From assembly GCF_003046625.1 (NCBI RefSeq), contig NZ_QAAD01000005.1, forward strand, positions 1-64,000: a DNA stretch of 64,000 bases, written 5' to 3'. Shown one piece after another: positions 17,201 to 24,884 of the stretch (positions are counted from its first letter, which is position 1; each line of letters begins with the position of its first letter). The notes beneath the pieces are model-generated. The model saw only the letters and a list, made by a program, of their open reading frames with translations, made no database searches and was not told the DNA's origin. The DNA is from Mangrovibacterium marinum (GTDB lineage Bacteria; Bacteroidota; Bacteroidia; Bacteroidales; Prolixibacteraceae). The translations under genes were made by a program, and so were the position numbers.

Positions 17201-18593
17201 GTATCAAGCCGTCCAGATTGATTTTCCGATAGCTGTAGTCTCTTATTGCAATGCTGTCAATTCGCCCTTTCACGGCGGCGTTGAACGCATTACGCCGACT
17301 GTTGTAGTTCCCGTCAACCTGACCGGCAAAGGTAAAGCGGCCAATCTGGGGCGACTGGGTAAACTTGCCAAGGTTGAAATTGTAGGTTCTCAGGTGTCCG
17401 GCAATGTTGACTTGCTGATGTTTGTTCTCGTCGGGCTTAAACGACAAGTCGGTGTCGATCCGCCCAAAATCGGACCGGATGGAGCCATAGGCGACAAAAT
17501 CGCTTAAAAAGCCGGTAAAATTACCGTGGTAACGAATCAGCCCGGCATCGTTGAAAATAGCCGCCAGCCTGGGGCTTTGGGCAATCAGTTGGTTCGTTGA
17601 AAGGATGCCGGAGATGTCGCGGAAGTCGATGGCCGAGTTTTGCAGGTCAAGCTGTATGAAAGTCTGCGCAAGGTCGGGTAGCCCGTTTAAGTAGAAGTTG
17701 CAGTTGATGGCTGTGGAGCGGCCCGTGCTGAAATGCAGGTTCCGTCCCCGCAGCTCGGTAATTTTCCCGAAAACATGCCCCGAAAGCTTCAACTCCTGCT
17801 GGTAACTTTTTAGTTGGGGAATAAAATTGCCCAGGTCGGCCAGGTTGATGGTTGCGGCTTCCAGGTTTAGGTCTATCTGGCTGTTGGCGAAGTCGTCTCC
17901 CTTTTTCAGCGCTCGCTGATCGAAGGTGAAATCGGCTTTTGTTATCTGCGATTGATTGGTTTTAACCCGCAGATTTGTAAGCTTTATGAGTCGCTTTCGT
18001 GAAGTGAATTCTGCATTCAGGTTTTCCAGCTTTAGCAGTTTGTTATCGTCCAGGTTCAGATGATTGATCCGAAAATAAATTGAATCTTTGTCCAGCGCAA
18101 AGTCTGAAATCTCGAGATGAATATTCCGTAAATCAATCAGGTTTTTGTCGTGTTGCCGGAAGTACGAGTAACCGACCTGTGCCCGGTCGAACAGAAAATT
18201 CCGACAGGTAATTTCCCAGCTTCCGGAGTCTTTTTTGGCCGATGTTTTTCGCAGATGATCGAGCAAAAAGCTGTAGTTGGGCAGATGTTCTTCATTGGTT
18301 GAAAGGCGAAACTTGGTGCCCAGCAGGCTGACCGACGAAAGATCGATTGTTTTCTTCTTGAACTTCAGGGCATCGATATTGGCAACCAAGTCGTCGATAT
18401 ACAGCAGGGTGTCCTGTTGCTGGTCGCCGATGTAAACGCCTTTGAGGATAACTTTGCTAAAAAAAGAAATATTAACCCGTTTTACACTGACCTCGGTGTT
18501 GAGCGTTTTGCTAAGCTCGGTGGTAATGTGGCGAACAATAAAGGTTTGAACAGCACTGGTTTGAAAAGCCAGATATGCCGCCAGCAGAAGCAC
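14247..18593 (-). CDS. tamB: TamB-like translocation/assembly protein (DUF490/AsmA-like)
   Basis: About 1448 aa, periplasm-spanning. It begins with a hydrophobic anchor (LLLAAYLAFQTSAVQTFIV), continues as long beta-rich repeats (AsmA-like; VKRVNISFFSKVILKGVYI near the N-terminus) and ends in the DUF490 domain (VNYRPGNQITDDEIELALSTQFF). TamB-like proteins form a lipid-conducting groove between inner and outer membranes or help insert outer-membrane proteins. The only start codon in frame is GTG at 18593, which cuts the anchor; the frame upstream encodes a plausible IIKKTLKIAVWFTGAIF but has no ATG, GTG or TTG. The true start is uncertain. Divergent from tsaD. Confidence 0.88.
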   Translation of the reverse strand: MLLLAAYLAFQTSAVQTFIVRHITTELSKTLNTEVSVKRVNISFFSKVILKGVYIGDQQQDTLLYIDDLVANIDALKFKKKTIDLSSVSLLGTKFRLSTNEEHLPNYSFLLDHLRKTSAKKDSGSWEITCRNFLFDRAQVGYSYFRQHDKNLIDLRNIHLEISDFALDKDSIYFRINHLNLDDNKLLKLENLNAEFTSRKRLIKLTNLRVKTNQSQITKADFTFDQRALKKGDDFANSQIDLNLEAATINLADLGNFIPQLKSYQQELKLSGHVFGKITELRGRNLHFSTGRSTAINCNFYLNGLPDLAQTFIQLDLQNSAIDFRDISGILSTNQLIAQSPRLAAIFNDAGLIRYHGNFTGFLSDFVAYGSIRSDFGRIDTDLSFKPDENKHQQVNIAGHLRTYNFNLGKFTQSPQIGRFTFAGQVDGNYNSRRNAFNAAVKGRIDSIAIRDYSYRKINLDGLIQEQKFEGQVSIDDPNLNCLFSGKIDNDPGKPAYDFELMLNKADLVALKLDKSHQKSDLSLHVNANFSGKNIDEIKGTINVNDGSYSSGQDTILLNSLAVETSSGDQNSLKLKSDFLDVDIEGSYRFNLLPQSLQNLLHFYLPSSGASWRQTAANNIFKVDAEIKNVEPLMRVFSPKLQITSGYVTGSIDESQNKIDLYSEIAAIQYADLSLKGYSLSVRSGEQLEIKSRAEELNYADKQKLYNLALLATANDDQMKAKFVWNNYDILTYSGEVESDVYFSRKEDGTSHIDLKIAPSKIYIADTLWQIRPAAIAIDSSRIEVDNLMLSHKNQFISFNGVISNNEEDQIDMRINQFKLENLNLLTGDKNKLKGMLDGTISFIDLYKRPLFLSDIKLKDFNYNNTPAGNISMLSKWDRPSQSIQSELIVDNDTRQTLYGYGSYFPINDSLDFTINADALSLSLLNTVMGSSFENIHGSASGELKIKGGLDKIEMYGDMMGINAGLALKHLQVSYYFTNLVKFRGDSMIFDNIEIQDFEGHTGIFNGSIRHDNFSNMDYNLSIRSNDLLVMNTTPQINPRFYGKAYASGLVKITGHGARVFIDGTARTLSQTAINIALDYEEEAQEYDFIRFVSHKAEEEKAVFIRQRPDESAVNMNFNLNLTPDAHFQLVYNSSIGDVIRAQGTGNMQLKIDPDFNIELYGDYLVDRGDYLFTLKNVINKKFEIERGGKIQWNGDPYDANIDVNAIYRLKASLNELFVNSTETVDYTQRVPVVCRISLKDNLNSPDISFGIEFPSAEDRIKEEVKQFMSTDEDMNKQILSLLVMGRFYTPEYLRGSYEAQNPNLVGTTASELFSNQLSNWLSQISNDFDIGVNYRPGNQITDDEIELALSTQFFNDRVTVNGNISNNTNQTGTTTTNSNSSFIGDFDVNVKLTNNGKLQLKAYNHSNNNIIYETSPYKQGIGLSYRENYDSFEELWQKFLKLFRRKK

Positions 18594-18736
18594 GAAAATG
18601 GCTCCTGTAAACCAAACTGCTATTTTGAGTGTTTTTTTAATAATTTTGTCCCCTTGTTTACACGCAAAATAAACTAAAATCGATGGATTTCTTAAATCCC
18701 CGGATGAAGTTTCCCATTTAAAAAGTAGCTAAAATT

Positions 18737-19774
18737 ATGGATCAGGAAAAAGATATCATCATACTCGGCATTGAGTCATCGTGCGACGACACCTCGGCAG
18801 CAGTACTGAAAAACGGTTTCCTTTTGTCAAACGTCATTGCCAGTCAGAAGGTTCACGAGGCTTACGGGGGCGTGGTTCCCGAGCTGGCTTCGCGGGCGCA
18901 CCAACAAAATATTGTGCCGGTGGTGGATCAGGCCATTAAGCAGGCCGGCATCGATCGCAAAAACATATCGGCGATTGCCTTTACCCGCGGACCGGGTTTG
19001 CTGGGCTCGCTGCTTGTTGGTACTTCCTTTGCCAAAGGTTATGCGCTGGCAGCCGGCATTCCGATGATCGAAATTAACCACCTGCAAGGACATGTTCTGG
19101 CACACTTTTTAAAAGAAGAAGGGGCCGAAAATCGTTCTCCGAAGTTTCCGCATTTGTGTTTGCTGGTGAGTGGCGGCAACTCGCAAATTATTTTGGTGAA
19201 AGACCACCTGACCATGGAGGTGATTGGCCAGACTATTGACGATGCGGCCGGCGAGGCCTTCGATAAATGTGCCAAAGTGATGGGGATGCCCTATCCCGGA
19301 GGCCCTTTGATCGATCGTTTGGCGAAGGAAGGAAATGCCGATGCTTATCAGTTTGCCAAGCCCCGGATTAAAGAACTCGACTATAGCTTTAGTGGTTTGA
19401 AAACAAGCTTCCTTTACTTTTTGCGCGATCAGTTAAAGGAAAACGAAAACTTTATTGAGCAGAATAAGGCCGATTTATGTGCCTCGCTTCAGAAAACAAT
19501 CATCGACATCCTGATGGCAAAGCTGGTGAAGGCTTGCAAACAAACCGGCATCCGCGAAGTGACCGTCGCTGGTGGGGTTTCAGCCAATTCGGGCTTGCAA
19601 AATGCACTGCGTGCCGAAGCCGAAAAACGCCACTGGAACCTTTTTATTCCCAAGTTTGCCTTTACCATGGACAACGCGGCAATGATTGCCATGACCGGAC
19701 ACTACAAGTACCTGAAAGGGGAATTTATCGGTCAGGATGCGGTACCTTTTGCCCGGATGAATATTCAGGAGTAG
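18737..19774 (+). CDS. tsaD: tRNA N6-adenosine threonylcarbamoyltransferase
   Basis: 345 aa, usual length. It transfers the threonylcarbamoyl group from TC-AMP to A37 of tRNAs reading ANN codons, with TsaB and TsaE. The ASKHA fold shows GIESSCDDTSAAVL at the N-terminus, SRAHQQNIVPVV, the metal-binding histidines in NHLQGHVLAH, the nucleotide-binding LLVSGGNSQIILV, and VAGGVSANSGL near the C-terminus. ATG 18737 is 143 bases from the divergent tamB start. Confidence 0.97.
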   Translation: MDQEKDIIILGIESSCDDTSAAVLKNGFLLSNVIASQKVHEAYGGVVPELASRAHQQNIVPVVDQAIKQAGIDRKNISAIAFTRGPGLLGSLLVGTSFAKGYALAAGIPMIEINHLQGHVLAHFLKEEGAENRSPKFPHLCLLVSGGNSQIILVKDHLTMEVIGQTIDDAAGEAFDKCAKVMGMPYPGGPLIDRLAKEGNADAYQFAKPRIKELDYSFSGLKTSFLYFLRDQLKENENFIEQNKADLCASLQKTIIDILMAKLVKACKQTGIREVTVAGGVSANSGLQNALRAEAEKRHWNLFIPKFAFTMDNAAMIAMTGHYKYLKGEFIGQDAVPFARMNIQE

Positions 19775-19870
19775 CAGGTTTCAAGTTCCAAATTTCAAGT
19801 TCCAAATTTCAAATTCCAAATTCCAAATTCCAAGTTCCAAATTCCAGGTTTCAAGTTTCAAATCAGGAAA
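19775..19870 (+). repeat. Short tandem words TTCCAAATTTCAA between tsaD and cobW
   Basis: Almost the whole spacer is made of 7-10-base words such as AAATTCC, AAGTTCC and AAATTTC in imperfect tandem array. The array happens to be open in the cobW frame, which joins cobW to a frame inside tsaD, but that long frame is not a gene. Confidence 0.75.
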
Positions 19871-19887
19871 TCAACTTTCGTCATTTA

Positions 19888-20865
19888 ATGCTATCCGAAA
19901 TTAAGAAAATACGTGTGATCCTGGTAACCGGCTTTTTGGGAGCCGGTAAAACAACCTTTATCAACGAGCTGATTAAAAAACACCAGCATCTGAAACTGGC
20001 GTTGGTTGAAAATGAGTTCGGTGAAAAATCCATCGACCAGGATTTGATTGTTGGCATGCGGGCTGACAATATTTTCGATTTGAGCAATGGCTGTATTTGC
20101 TGTACCATCTCGAACGAGTTTTCACTCACCTTACTCGATTTGGCCGATAAAGCCGGCGAGCTGGATTTCCTGTTGATTGAAACCACCGGCATTGCCGACC
20201 TGGCCAATGTGATTAAGCCATTTTTCGACGACGATGACCTGAAGGAACGCTTTCAGCTGGATGGAAGTATTTGCCTGGTTGATGCTCAAAATGCCACCCG
20301 GCAACTGACGGCAACCGAGCAACAGATGCAGCTTATCTTGAGCGACCTGCTTTTGGTCAATAAAGTCGACGAAATTGACGCGAAGAGCCTGTCGATACTG
20401 GAAAGGCAGCTTTTGGCTTTTAACGGATCAGCGCTGATCAGGCAGGCCAATTATGGTGTTTTAGCGGATTTCTCGCTCGAGAAATTCAGCGAGGCCGTGC
20501 AGGGGCAGATCGAGCAAAAACTGGCCCGACCGGTGATGTTTCGCATGGTGGAATCGAAGAAATACAGCACCTTTACCCATCAATTTGACGGTTTTATCAA
20601 TTTAGACCGTTTTAAATATTGGTTTAACTATTATGCAGCCATCAATCAGCGGGAAATTTACCGGATTAAAGGCCTGTTGTGTGCGCAGAACTCTCCTTTC
20701 AAAACCATTGTGCAATCGGTCGGAGGAGCGGTGTCCTATGCCGAAGGATCTTTTCTGGAACCCGGCGAAGAGCCCGTCAATACACTGGTTTTTATCGGCA
20801 GCGATATTGATCACGAACGCGTGGTTCACGAGTTGATGCACTATTTGGACGGGAAGGAAGTGTGA
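19888..20865 (+). CDS. CobW/COG0523-family metallochaperone GTPase
   Basis: 325 aa from ATG 19888. Walker A is GFLGAGKTTF, the metal-binding CxCC motif is NGCICCTI, the switch segment is ETTGIADL, and the guanine specificity motif is NKVD. A CobW C-terminal domain follows (MVESKKYSTFTHQF ... VFIGSDIDHE). These GTPases hand zinc, cobalt or other metals to client enzymes. The client is not revealed here: the neighbours are tsaD and, convergently, lrgAB. No Zur box was recognised. Confidence 0.9.
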   Translation: MLSEIKKIRVILVTGFLGAGKTTFINELIKKHQHLKLALVENEFGEKSIDQDLIVGMRADNIFDLSNGCICCTISNEFSLTLLDLADKAGELDFLLIETTGIADLANVIKPFFDDDDLKERFQLDGSICLVDAQNATRQLTATEQQMQLILSDLLLVNKVDEIDAKSLSILERQLLAFNGSALIRQANYGVLADFSLEKFSEAVQGQIEQKLARPVMFRMVESKKYSTFTHQFDGFINLDRFKYWFNYYAAINQREIYRIKGLLCAQNSPFKTIVQSVGGAVSYAEGSFLEPGEEPVNTLVFIGSDIDHERVVHELMHYLDGKEV

Positions 20866-20940
20866 AGGCGGAAGTAGAAAGTAAAAAGGCAAAAGGAAAA
20901 AGTGTAAAGTCAAAAGTGAAAAGTCAAAAGGTAGTTTCGC
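20866..20940 (+). repeat. Purine-rich tandem words AAAGTGAAAAGTCAAAAGG
   Basis: Directly after cobW, words AAAAGG, AAAGTG and AAAAGTC repeat in tandem with small changes for about 60 bases. No gene is encoded. Confidence 0.55.
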
Positions 20941-20976
20941 ATCAACCCATCACCAGACTGTGTAGCCCTTTGTAAA

Positions 20977-21196
20977 TTGTAATTTCCCTTTTTGGAATTT
21001 CCCTTTTTGGAATTTGGAATTTCTCTTTTTGGATTTTCCCTTTTTGGAATTTCATCCTTTGGGATTTGGACTTTCACCCTTTGGGATTTAGATTTTCCCT
21101 TTTTGGATTTTCTCTTTTTGGAATTTGGAATTTCACCCTTTGGGATTTGGATTTTCCCTTTTTGGAATTTCTCTTTTCACCCTTTGGAATTTTCCC
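20977..21196 (-). repeat. Tandem array of TTTTTGGAATTTCCC-type units
   Basis: About 220 bases of imperfect units 14-27 bases long, built from TTTTTGGAATTT, TCCC, CCTTTGGGATTT and GGATTTTCCC. Read on the minus strand the words are AAATTCC and AAAATCC, the same vocabulary as at 19775-19870 and 40650-40700. The array fills the space between the convergent cobW and lrgB genes and touches the lrgB stop. Confidence 0.8.
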
Positions 21197-21197
21197 C

Positions 21198-21893
21198 TTA
21201 GTACCAGCCCATCGTTTGCATAACAATTACCACGAGCACTGTTGTCAGTGCTGCCACACCAATGGCCAGGCTGCTCATGGCTGCTTCTGTTTCGCCCATC
21301 TCAATGGCTTTGGTGGTTCCCAATGCGTGCGACGAAGTACCAATACTCAGTCCTTTTGCAACCGGGTGTTTAATGCGCAGTAGTTTGAGTAAAACCGGAG
21401 CGATGGATCCCCCCAGTATGCCGGTAATGATGATCGAGATGATGGTGATTCCCTCGTTTGCCTCCAGCATGTTGCTGACACTAATACCGATGGGGGTCGT
21501 TACCGAGTGTGGGATAAGCGAGCGTTCGAGCAGTTCGTTCAAGCCCAGCAGGCGACTCAGTCCGACAACCGATAATACAGCTGAAGCGACGCCGGCAAGG
21601 ATGCCTCCAACGATGGAATATTTGTGTTCAACCAAAAGCTTGCGCTGACGATACAGCGGTAAAGCCAAAACAACCGTTACAGGCCCCAGAAAAGCATGGA
21701 TCACGCTTCCGCCTTTCATGTAGTGCTCAAAGGGGATCTCGGTCAACACAAGAATGCAGATGATGATGATCACGGACAACAACAGCGGATTCAGCCAGTT
21801 TTGCCGCGAACGATGTTTGATTAAAGTAATCAGGTAGAACAGCCCCACGGTCAGCAGGATGCCAAACAGATGGGTATTAGTGATGTTTTCCAT
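21198..21893 (-). CDS. lrgB: LrgB/CidB-family membrane protein
   Basis: 231 aa, six or seven hydrophobic segments. Family marks are FLGPVTVVLALPLYRQ, SVTTPIGISVS, GGSIAPVLLKLL and GTSSHALGTTKA. LrgB works with the holin-like LrgA; the pair modulates cell lysis or exports small organic acids such as pyruvate. The start overlaps the lrgA end by 17 bases, so the genes are coupled. Confidence 0.92.
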   Translation of the reverse strand: MENITNTHLFGILLTVGLFYLITLIKHRSRQNWLNPLLLSVIIIICILVLTEIPFEHYMKGGSVIHAFLGPVTVVLALPLYRQRKLLVEHKYSIVGGILAGVASAVLSVVGLSRLLGLNELLERSLIPHSVTTPIGISVSNMLEANEGITIISIIITGILGGSIAPVLLKLLRIKHPVAKGLSIGTSSHALGTTKAIEMGETEAAMSSLAIGVAALTTVLVVIVMQTMGWY

Positions 21894-22245
21894 TTTTCTT
21901 TTCGTTTAAACGAATAAACAATTGCGTGGCCAGTGCTGTGACAGCCATCACCAGGATGGTGGATAGAACCACCACCAACACCGTTTCAAAATAAAAGCCG
22001 TCGAGAGCATGGTACGAGATCATAACGCTCACCCCGGCGGGGATGAAGAAAAAACCCATATTTTGAAGCATGAAATCGGCGGTGTCGCGAATTTCGCGTT
22101 CTTTCAAAACCCCCGTTAGCAACAAAATCAGCAGCAGCAACATTCCGGTAATCGGGCCGGGCAGGGGGAGGTGCAGGTACCTGCTGATTAAATCACCCGC
22201 CAAATTGATGGCCAGGATGATGAAAAGCTGTTTGAAAATCTTCAT
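21877..22245 (-). CDS. lrgA: LrgA/CidA-family holin-like protein
   Basis: 122 aa, four membrane helices, with the family signature LPLPGPITGMLLLLILL and FFFIPAGVSVM. It precedes lrgB with a 17-base overlap and follows the HAD gene by 17 bases, so HAD-lrgA-lrgB may be one operon. Confidence 0.92.
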   Translation of the reverse strand: MKIFKQLFIILAINLAGDLISRYLHLPLPGPITGMLLLLILLLTGVLKEREIRDTADFMLQNMGFFFIPAGVSVMISYHALDGFYFETVLVVVLSTILVMAVTALATQLFIRLNEKKNGKHH

Positions 22246-22262
22246 GTCAAAATGTACAATGC

Positions 22263-22871
22263 TTAATCAGCGATGCTAAAGTTTTCGTAAGTGATTGGCC
22301 GCACATCAATCAGATACATGCCTGCTGTTTTGGCGGCCTCCATACCCAGAACACCGTCTTCCAATACCTGGCAGTTTTCGGCTTTTACACCAACCATCTC
22401 GGCACAGCGAAGGAAGGTCTCCGGCTCGGGTTTATGATGGCTGACATCGTCGGCCGTAACAATGGCATCGAAATAATGGGTCAGTCCCAGGGTTTTCAAC
22501 TGCACTTCGGCACTTCGGCGGCTGGCTCCTGTACCTACGGCCAGTGGAATTTTACCGTGGAAGCTTTTCATGAAATCAACGACGGCCTGGTGCGGTTTTA
22601 GCAGCGAGGCATGTTTCCAGAAGGTTTCCTGCTTCATTTTCACCATTTCGTGCGGATCGACCCCGCGCAGTCCGTTTTCCTCGATAATGCGTTCGGCAAA
22701 GCGGATGGTCGGCATGCCGGTCAGCTCATCGATAATCTTCTCGTTAAATTTACAGTTGTAATGCGCGCACACCTGATGCCAGGTGGCAATGTGCACCGGA
22801 AGCGAGTCGGACAGGGTTCCGTCCAGATCAAAGATCAGCGCTTCGGCTTTCGGATGTTTTTCCAATACCAT
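22263..22871 (-). CDS. HAD-superfamily phosphatase/phosphoglucomutase-like hydrolase
   Basis: 202 aa, subfamily IA. Motif I is IFDLDGTLSDS with the nucleophile Asp, motif II is GTGASR, the motif III Lys is in HHKPEPETFL, and motif IV is LEDGVLGMEAAKTAGM. The cap domain resembles beta-phosphoglucomutase and 2-deoxyglucose-6-phosphatase families. The substrate is unknown. It seems to head an operon with lrgA and lrgB. Confidence 0.88.
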   Translation of the reverse strand: MVLEKHPKAEALIFDLDGTLSDSLPVHIATWHQVCAHYNCKFNEKIIDELTGMPTIRFAERIIEENGLRGVDPHEMVKMKQETFWKHASLLKPHQAVVDFMKSFHGKIPLAVGTGASRRSAEVQLKTLGLTHYFDAIVTADDVSHHKPEPETFLRCAEMVGVKAENCQVLEDGVLGMEAAKTAGMYLIDVRPITYENFSIAD

Positions 22872-22888
22872 AATTCAAAATTGAGCCG

Positions 22889-22896
22889 CAAAGGTA
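22889..22896 (-). promoter_or_regulatory. -7 box (TACCTTTG) for the HAD-lrgAB operon
   Basis: On the minus strand TACCTTTG fits TAnnTTTG, 17 bases before the ATG at 22871. The nearest TTG upstream is about 24 bases away, slightly long. Confidence 0.5.
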
Positions 22897-23016
22897 ACAA
22901 ACAAAATCGAAGGCTTATTTCAATTCATTCGTAAGAACAGCGGAATGGCAGCAAACTTAAAATTGGCTTGAGATGCGTGAAAATAAGCTGTCGGTTGCTT
23001 TTCTTTCGGAAAATGG

Positions 23017-23047
23017 TTTGTGAAAAACTAAAATATTCCTAATTTTG
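23017..23047 (+). promoter_or_regulatory. Promoter of rpsF-rpsR-rplI
   Basis: TTTG (23017-23020), 19-base spacer, TAATTTTG (23040-23047): a near-ideal Bacteroidota housekeeping promoter, 53 bases before the rpsF ATG. Confidence 0.8.
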
Positions 23048-23051
23048 CGCG

Positions 23052-23076
23052 ACCTAAAAGATAGGTGTAATTTTTT
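23052..23076 (+). promoter_or_regulatory. Leader hairpin before rpsF
   Basis: ACCTA (23052-23056) pairs with TAGGT (23062-23066) around AAAGA, and six T residues follow at 23071-23076. It could be a weak attenuator or the site where S6:S18 controls its own mRNA, as known in several phyla, but the known CCG-type protein-binding element was not recognised. Confidence 0.3.
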
Positions 23077-23100
23077 AATGTTTAATAAATTAGATGTTTT

Positions 23101-23448
23101 ATGAAAAACCAGTATGAAACCGTTTTCATTGCAACTCCCGTTTTATCTGACGTACAGATAAAGGAAGCGGTACAGAAATTCAAAGACATCATCACCGAAA
23201 ACGGTGGCGAAATTGTCAATGAAGAGCACTGGGGATTACGCAAATTAGCTTATCCCATTCAGAAAAAAAGTACAGGTTTCTATCAGATGTTCGAGTTCAA
23301 AGCTGAACCCGAATTGATCGAAAAAATGGAAATCCAGTACCGTCGCGACGAGCGTATTATTCGTTTCCTGACTTTCAAACAGGACAAATACGCAGCAGAG
23401 TATGCAGAGAAAAGAAGAAACAAAACTAAAGCTGAAAAGGAGAATTAA
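23101..23448 (+). CDS. rpsF: 30S ribosomal protein S6
   Basis: 115 aa. Starts [17 protein letters not shown], contains [18 protein letters not shown] and [11 protein letters not shown], and ends with the basic/acidic tail usual for S6. It binds 16S rRNA with S18. First gene of rpsF-rpsR-rplI behind a strong promoter. Confidence 0.98.
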   Translation: MKNQYETVFIATPVLSDVQIKEAVQKFKDIITENGGEIVNEEHWGLRKLAYPIQKKSTGFYQMFEFKAEPELIEKMEIQYRRDERIIRFLTFKQDKYAAEYAEKRRNKTKAEKEN

Positions 23449-23451
23449 GCT

Positions 23452-23721
23452 ATGGCAAGTAATCAAGGTGAAATCCGTTATCTGACTCCCCCGTCAGTAG
23501 AAATCAAAAAGAAAAAATACTGCCGTTTCAAAAAGAACAAAATCAAGTATGTGGATTATAAAGATCCTGAGTTCTTGAAAAAGTTCTTGAACGAACAAGG
23601 TCGCATTCTTCCTCGCCGTATTACCGGTACTTCACTGAAGTATCAGCGTAAAGTGGCAAAAGCAGTAAAACGTGCCCGTCACTTAGCATTGCTGCCCTTC
23701 GTAACTGATATGTTGAAATAA
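23452..23721 (+). CDS. rpsR: 30S ribosomal protein S18
   Basis: 89 aa. The S18 core is [22 protein letters not shown] and [27 protein letters not shown]. It forms a heterodimer with S6 on 16S rRNA. It starts 3 bases after rpsF, indicating coupling. Confidence 0.98.
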   Translation: MASNQGEIRYLTPPSVEIKKKKYCRFKKNKIKYVDYKDPEFLKKFLNEQGRILPRRITGTSLKYQRKVAKAVKRARHLALLPFVTDMLK

Positions 23722-23737
23722 GAAAAAGAAAGACACA

Positions 23738-24184
23738 ATGGAAATCATTTTATTGCAAGATATTAACAACCTGGGGAGCAAAGACGATATCGTTAAAGTA
23801 AAAGACGGTTATGGCCGTAACTACTTGATTCCTCAGAAAATGGCTATCGTAGCCAACGAATCAACCAAGAAGATTTTGGCTGAAAACATCAAGCAACGTG
23901 CCCACAAAGAAGCGAAACTGAAAGAAGAAGCTTTGGCATTGGCTGCTCAGATGGAAGGCAAATCAGTAACTATTGGTGCAAAAACCAGCTCGTCTGGTAA
24001 AATTTTCGGTTCGGTTAACACCATTCAATTGGCTGAAGCAATCAACGCATTGGGCTTCAACATCGACCGCAAACAAATCCGTTTGGCTGAAGACAACATC
24101 AAAGAAGTTGGTCAGTTTACAGCAAAAATCAAATTGCACAAAGAAGTTATTGTTGATTTCAACTTCGAAGTTGTTTCAGAATAA
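23738..24184 (+). CDS. rplI: 50S ribosomal protein L9
   Basis: 148 aa. N-domain MEIILLQDINNLGSKDDIVKVKDGYGRNYLIP, a long connecting helix rich in Lys/Ala/Glu, and the C-domain SGKIFGSVNTIQLAEAI. Last gene of the operon, followed by a strong terminator. The ssb or priB gene that lies within this operon in Proteobacteria is absent. Confidence 0.98.
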   Translation: MEIILLQDINNLGSKDDIVKVKDGYGRNYLIPQKMAIVANESTKKILAENIKQRAHKEAKLKEEALALAAQMEGKSVTIGAKTSSSGKIFGSVNTIQLAEAINALGFNIDRKQIRLAEDNIKEVGQFTAKIKLHKEVIVDFNFEVVSE

Positions 24185-24230
24185 TTAAATTTTTTCAAAC
24201 ACACACAGAATCACGTTTTTTTCAAACAAT

Positions 24231-24272
24231 AAAAGCCGGCAGCTTCACACACTGCCGGCTTTCTTGGTTTTT
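24231..24272 (+). terminator. Terminator after rplI
   Basis: AAAGCCGGCAG (24232-24242) pairs perfectly with CTGCCGGCTTT (24252-24262) around CTTCACACA, followed by TCTTGGTTTTT. The flanking A-run on the other side lets it also act for the convergent hicAB transcript. Confidence 0.9.
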
Positions 24273-24284
24273 ATCGAGGAAATC

Positions 24285-24635
24285 TTAATCAACTTCGTTT
24301 TCTTCGTGCAGTTCGCGCTTCAAAGCATGTTTTACCAGTTGGTTTAAGGTAATGCCTTTGGCGGCTGCCATTTGTGCGGCTCTTTTGTGTAGCTCGCTGC
24401 TCAGTCGTACGTTAAAACTTCCTTTATACGATTTCTCAAGCGGCTTTCCTTCGCGTTCACAATCTTCAATATGGCCATCCACCATTTCTTTAAAGGCGGC
24501 CTCCAATTCGTCAACGGTAGTCCCCTCAAAAGTTACCAGATCATTTATTCCCTCTACTTTGCCAAAGAAAACCCGGTCATCGGCGCTGTAATTCACCGTG
24601 CCCAAAAAACCTTTATATTCCAATACATTTTTCAT
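24285..24635 (-). CDS. hicB: HicB-family antitoxin
   Basis: 116 aa. The N-terminal half is a HicB_lk/partial RNase H-like fold (LEYKGFLGTVNYSADDRVFFGKVEG, TFEGTTVDELEAAFKEMVDGHIEDC) and the C-terminal half is an Arc/ribbon-helix-helix DNA-binding domain (GSFNVRLSSELHKRAAQMAAAKGITLNQLV). It neutralises HicA and represses the pair. It overlaps hicA by 4 bases (ATGA). Confidence 0.93.
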   Translation of the reverse strand: MKNVLEYKGFLGTVNYSADDRVFFGKVEGINDLVTFEGTTVDELEAAFKEMVDGHIEDCEREGKPLEKSYKGSFNVRLSSELHKRAAQMAAAKGITLNQLVKHALKRELHEENEVD

Positions 24636-24880
24636 AGTGCATTCGTATTTTTTAGTTCCTGCTCAATTAAATCGAACTGGTAGCGTTTTAAGATGTTTCC
24701 CGGATGTGGCTTGTGTAGTTTCATTTTGTGCCCGCTTTTCTCGTTGGCAAATACGACTCTCGATCCGGCTCCCTGGGCTTGCTTGTACCCAAAATAAGCC
24801 AGTAGCGTTACCAGCTCGTTATAAGTAAAATCTTTGGGTTTACTCTTAAACCGGCTAATCAGCTTCTCAATTTTGCTCAT
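24632..24880 (-). CDS. hicA: HicA-family mRNA interferase toxin
   Basis: 82 aa. HicA toxins are small dsRBD-like ribonucleases that cut mRNA without the ribosome. Marks are FTYNELVTLLAYFGYKQAQGAGSRVVF and LHKPHPGNILKRYQ with the catalytic His region. Upstream of hicB in the usual toxin-first order. A -7 box ends 5 bases before its ATG, so its mRNA is probably nearly leaderless. Confidence 0.93.
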   Translation of the reverse strand: MSKIEKLISRFKSKPKDFTYNELVTLLAYFGYKQAQGAGSRVVFANEKSGHKMKLHKPHPGNILKRYQFDLIEQELKNTNAL

Positions 24881-24884
24881 AATA

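Noticed and set aside
19477-20865. 462-codon frame joining the end of tsaD, the repeat spacer and cobW
   Set aside because: The first 137 codons are out-of-frame tsaD plus AAATTCC repeats; only the part from ATG 19888 is a CobW protein.
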